Assembly: GCA_011053055.1 (NCBI GenBank)
Contig: DRHT01000022.1
Location: forward strand, 35,153-99,152
Origin: Halopseudomonas sabulinigri
Lineage (GTDB): Bacteria; Pseudomonadota; Gammaproteobacteria; Pseudomonadales; Pseudomonadaceae
DNA: 64,000 bases
Direction: 5' to 3'
The translations under genes and the position numbers were made by a program. How positions within the stretch are numbered: position 1 is the stretch's first letter; each line of letters begins with the position of its first letter. Below are positions 62,559-64,000 of the stretch, piece after piece. The notes under the pieces were generated by a model that did not search any database, had not been told where the DNA came from, and worked only from the letters and a program-made list of their open reading frames with translations.

Positions 62559-62879
62559 TCTGTCGCTCACCTTCGTCCGCAGGACGCCTACCGCGTTTGA
62601 TGTCAAACCAAGCAGGCAGCTTGCTGCCCGGCCCGTACCCGCAGGGCGGGCCGATGCGCACGGGTACGGGCGCACAAACCATACTCGCGCTTCGAGTATG
62701 GGGGCGCAGTGGCAGCGTGGCATTGGTAAAGGCATCACGAACGAAGGTGAGGTGAAGCCCAGCCAATGCCAGGCTGACATGGATTTTTCGCTCTGGCCAA
62801 GAGCGAAAAATCCAAGCGCCCTTCGCGAAGCGGCTACGTTTGACATCAAAAAAACAACAATAAAAATAAGGATGACAAC
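62559..62879. other. Highly structured non-coding region between integrases 2 and 3
   Basis: These 321 bases contain no gene with a ribosome site but at least seven inverted repeats. CTCACCTTCGT (62566-62576) pairs with ACGAAGGTGAG (62741-62751). GTTTGATGTCAAA (62595-62607) pairs with GTTTGACATCAAA (62838-62850) as a near-palindrome pair. GGCAGC/GCTGCC lies at 62615-62628. GCCCGTACCCG (62631-62641) pairs with CGGGTACGGGC (62661-62671). CCATACTCG (62679) pairs with CGAGTATGG (62693). TGGCATTGG (62718) pairs with CCAATGCCA (62763). A 15-base stem TGGATTTTTCGCTCT (62780-62794) pairs with AGAGCGAAAAATCCA (62800-62814). Some pairs cross and would form a pseudoknot. It may be a recombination site or a structured RNA. 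Confidence 0.7.
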
Positions 62880-63800
62880 ATGCTTGATAGTACGAAACAG
62901 CGTTACCTGAAATTAGCCAAACACTTTTACAGAACCCAGCTGAACAACGAAGGGCTCTCCACCGGAAGAATACGTTCAGCGCTCATTCAAGCCGCACCAA
63001 ACTACCGTCCAGACTATTTTCGAGTGGTAAAAAACGCACTCGCCTTCGACGTTCGTGAACGTGGCTACCCGGCGGTAGCCGAAAAGATCTTGAAGATACA
63101 AAACCCGACCACGCGACCGAACAGTACCCACCCTGTAAAGGCAAAGCGGCCCGCTACTAAAGCGCTCAACCAGGAAGACTTTCGCAAGCTTAGCGAGCGC
63201 TTGGCTCGGACAGGCAAACATGATGCTTTTGCAGCTGTCATCCTAGCCTGGTATCTCGGAGCGAGACCTTCTGAAATGTACTCCATCCGCGTGGAAGGGA
63301 CTCAGTTTCATATCACCGGCGCAAAGCAGGATGAAAAAGGCATACGAGGAGCCGACCGAACGCTGGTTTTTAGCGATGAGGACACCGCCGACCTGGTAGC
63401 TAACGCCGTGTTTGTATATCAAAACACCTATCGTAGCCTGGCAGCCGTACGGAATTCTCTGAGAGAGCAGTGCAGGCAATTGTGGCCGCAGCGTAAAGTA
63501 CAGCTCACGTTAAAAAGCCTGCGTCATCAGCTAGGCTCCAACCTAAAGGCTTCCGGACTCGATCCAAAGGTCATGGCTTATATCATGGGGCATCAATCGA
63601 CCCGATCGATTGAACGTTATGGAGACAAGCGGCTAGCGCACAACGGCAGCCTATCAATTCCCGCGCCTGCACCAGATGCCGACACTTCCAAGGTCAGAGT
63701 GCACTCCGCCAGCAAGCCTGCTTGGCATTCGGCAGTAACTGCGGCTCTAAACGAGCGCACGCGAGTGCCAAATCATCAAACAAAGCAACGCCAAGCCTAA
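62880..63800 (+). CDS. Tyrosine recombinase (integrase 3, 306 residues)
   Basis: A 306-residue recombinase of a different branch from the first two. The catalytic set is R129 (GARPSEMY), K212 and R215 (KSLRHQLG, again Lys for His), H238 (MGHQST) and Y247 (ERYGD). The N-terminal part reads as a short core-binding domain. An AAGGATGAC site precedes the ATG. The gene starts right after the structured region, which may serve as its leader or its substrate. The C-terminus is a poorly conserved basic tail. Confidence 0.9.
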   Translation: MLDSTKQRYLKLAKHFYRTQLNNEGLSTGRIRSALIQAAPNYRPDYFRVVKNALAFDVRERGYPAVAEKILKIQNPTTRPNSTHPVKAKRPATKALNQEDFRKLSERLARTGKHDAFAAVILAWYLGARPSEMYSIRVEGTQFHITGAKQDEKGIRGADRTLVFSDEDTADLVANAVFVYQNTYRSLAAVRNSLREQCRQLWPQRKVQLTLKSLRHQLGSNLKASGLDPKVMAYIMGHQSTRSIERYGDKRLAHNGSLSIPAPAPDADTSKVRVHSASKPAWHSAVTAALNERTRVPNHQTKQRQA

Positions 63801-63840
63801 AACTGAGGGCGCCCAGGGATCGGCACGGCTGGTATCGGCC

Positions 63841-64000
63841 CAGAGTGTGTAAAAACGCTATCTCAGACCCTTGCTATAATTTCTGAGAATCTCATTGCAA
63901 GGGAAATCAATGAAACGGTTTATCCAGGGTGAACACCGAGGTCAAAGCACCTTGCTTCCCGAAAGCCTCGACGACTCCGTCAGCGATATCAATCCAGTGC
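63841..64000 (+). mobile_element. Left end of an insertion sequence (IS1182-like), cut by the window edge
   Basis: CAGAGTGTGTAAAAACG near 63841 looks like the terminal repeat of an insertion sequence. A -10-like TATAAT lies at 63875-63880 and CCCTTGC/GCAAGGG (63868-63874 and 63897-63903) flank the start region. The transposase gene follows. The boundary is an estimate. Confidence 0.5.
63910..64000 (+). CDS. IS1182-like transposase, N-terminal part (truncated by window)
   Basis: Thirty codons are visible (MKRFIQGEHRGQSTLLPESL and on). The run E-H-R-G-Q-x-T-L-L-P-E-S-L-D-D is the start of transposases of the IS1182 family that carry the DUF772 domain. AAGGG lies 6 bases before the ATG. The catalytic DDE part is outside the window. 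Confidence 0.75.
   Translation, partial: MKRFIQGEHRGQSTLLPESLDDSVSDINPV

Larger units (their letters stand above)
58549..64000 (+). mobile_element. Integrated element at ssrA with three tyrosine recombinases (left end)
   Basis: From the ssrA 3' end to the window edge all genes are mobility genes: three tyrosine recombinases in one direction and the start of a transposase. The intergenic regions are AT-richer or structured, unlike the compact chromosomal genes before it, and the normal ssrA terminator is missing. The right end lies outside the window. Confidence 0.65.

Noticed and set aside
62500..62910. Open frames of 88-119 codons on both strands between integrases 2 and 3
   Set aside because: They translate the inverted repeats, have no ribosome sites and show no recognisable domain; the region is better explained as structured non-coding DNA.
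58549..64000. CRISPR array or phage structural genes in the element
   Set aside because: No regularly spaced repeats and no phage structural or lysis genes are visible in the window.

Overview
The window looks like the chromosome of a gammaproteobacterium of the Pseudomonas lineage. I would guess a marine, Halopseudomonas-like member because of the moderate GC content, but the species cannot be fixed from sequence alone. The main support is the conserved block that runs, on the minus strand, grpE-dnaK-dnaJ-dapB / carA-carB-greA / rlmE-ftsH-folP-glmM-tpiA-secG-tRNA(Leu)-tRNA(fMet)-rimP-nusA-infB-rbfA-truB-rpsO-pnp. Next to it lie recN, fur/bamE, ratA-rnfH and smpB-ssrA in the usual Pseudomonas arrangement.

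Layout. 1-8.8 kb: an acyl-CoA cluster on the plus strand (acetyl-CoA synthetase, two thiolases, a FadJ-type multifunctional enzyme, a CoA-transferase/hydrolase), probably for activating and breaking down or interconverting short-chain acyl-CoAs. 8.8-9.4 kb: a gene-free, hairpin-rich stretch that looks like a dispersed repeat. 9.4-25.2 kb: an accessory mosaic of small enzymes and regulators: MOSC protein, MAPEG protein, two GNAT acetyltransferases, a CHASE histidine kinase, a divergent AraC-type regulator and sterol desaturase-like gene, a MarR regulator with a siderophore-interacting flavoprotein, a LysR regulator beside two tandem small secreted peptides, a PPOX flavoprotein, catalase and a DoxX protein. 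Several regulators have palindromes or direct repeats at the expected place. 25.3-52.1 kb: the housekeeping block above, for RNA decay, translation initiation, ribosome maturation, cell-wall and folate precursors, membrane proteolysis, pyrimidine/arginine precursors and chaperones. One exported helical protein of unknown function is lodged between dapB and carA. 52.2-58.5 kb: recN with a LexA box, fur, bamE, rnfH, ratA, a sodium-dependent transporter, smpB and the tmRNA gene ssrA.

58.5-64 kb: an integrated element that begins exactly at the 3' end of ssrA. It carries three consecutive tyrosine recombinases of 776, 420 and 306 residues, all with the catalytic residues (two use Lys in place of the first His), and then the start of an IS1182-like transposase cut by the window edge. 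Between recombinases two and three lie 321 bases without a convincing gene but packed with perfect inverted repeats, some of them mutually crossing. This is the most likely undescribed feature: a structured recombination site or structured RNA of a three-recombinase element. The two larger recombinases also end in short AT-hook-like basic tails, and the largest appears to have a duplicated N-terminal module.

All statements are from reading the sequence; no database search was possible.
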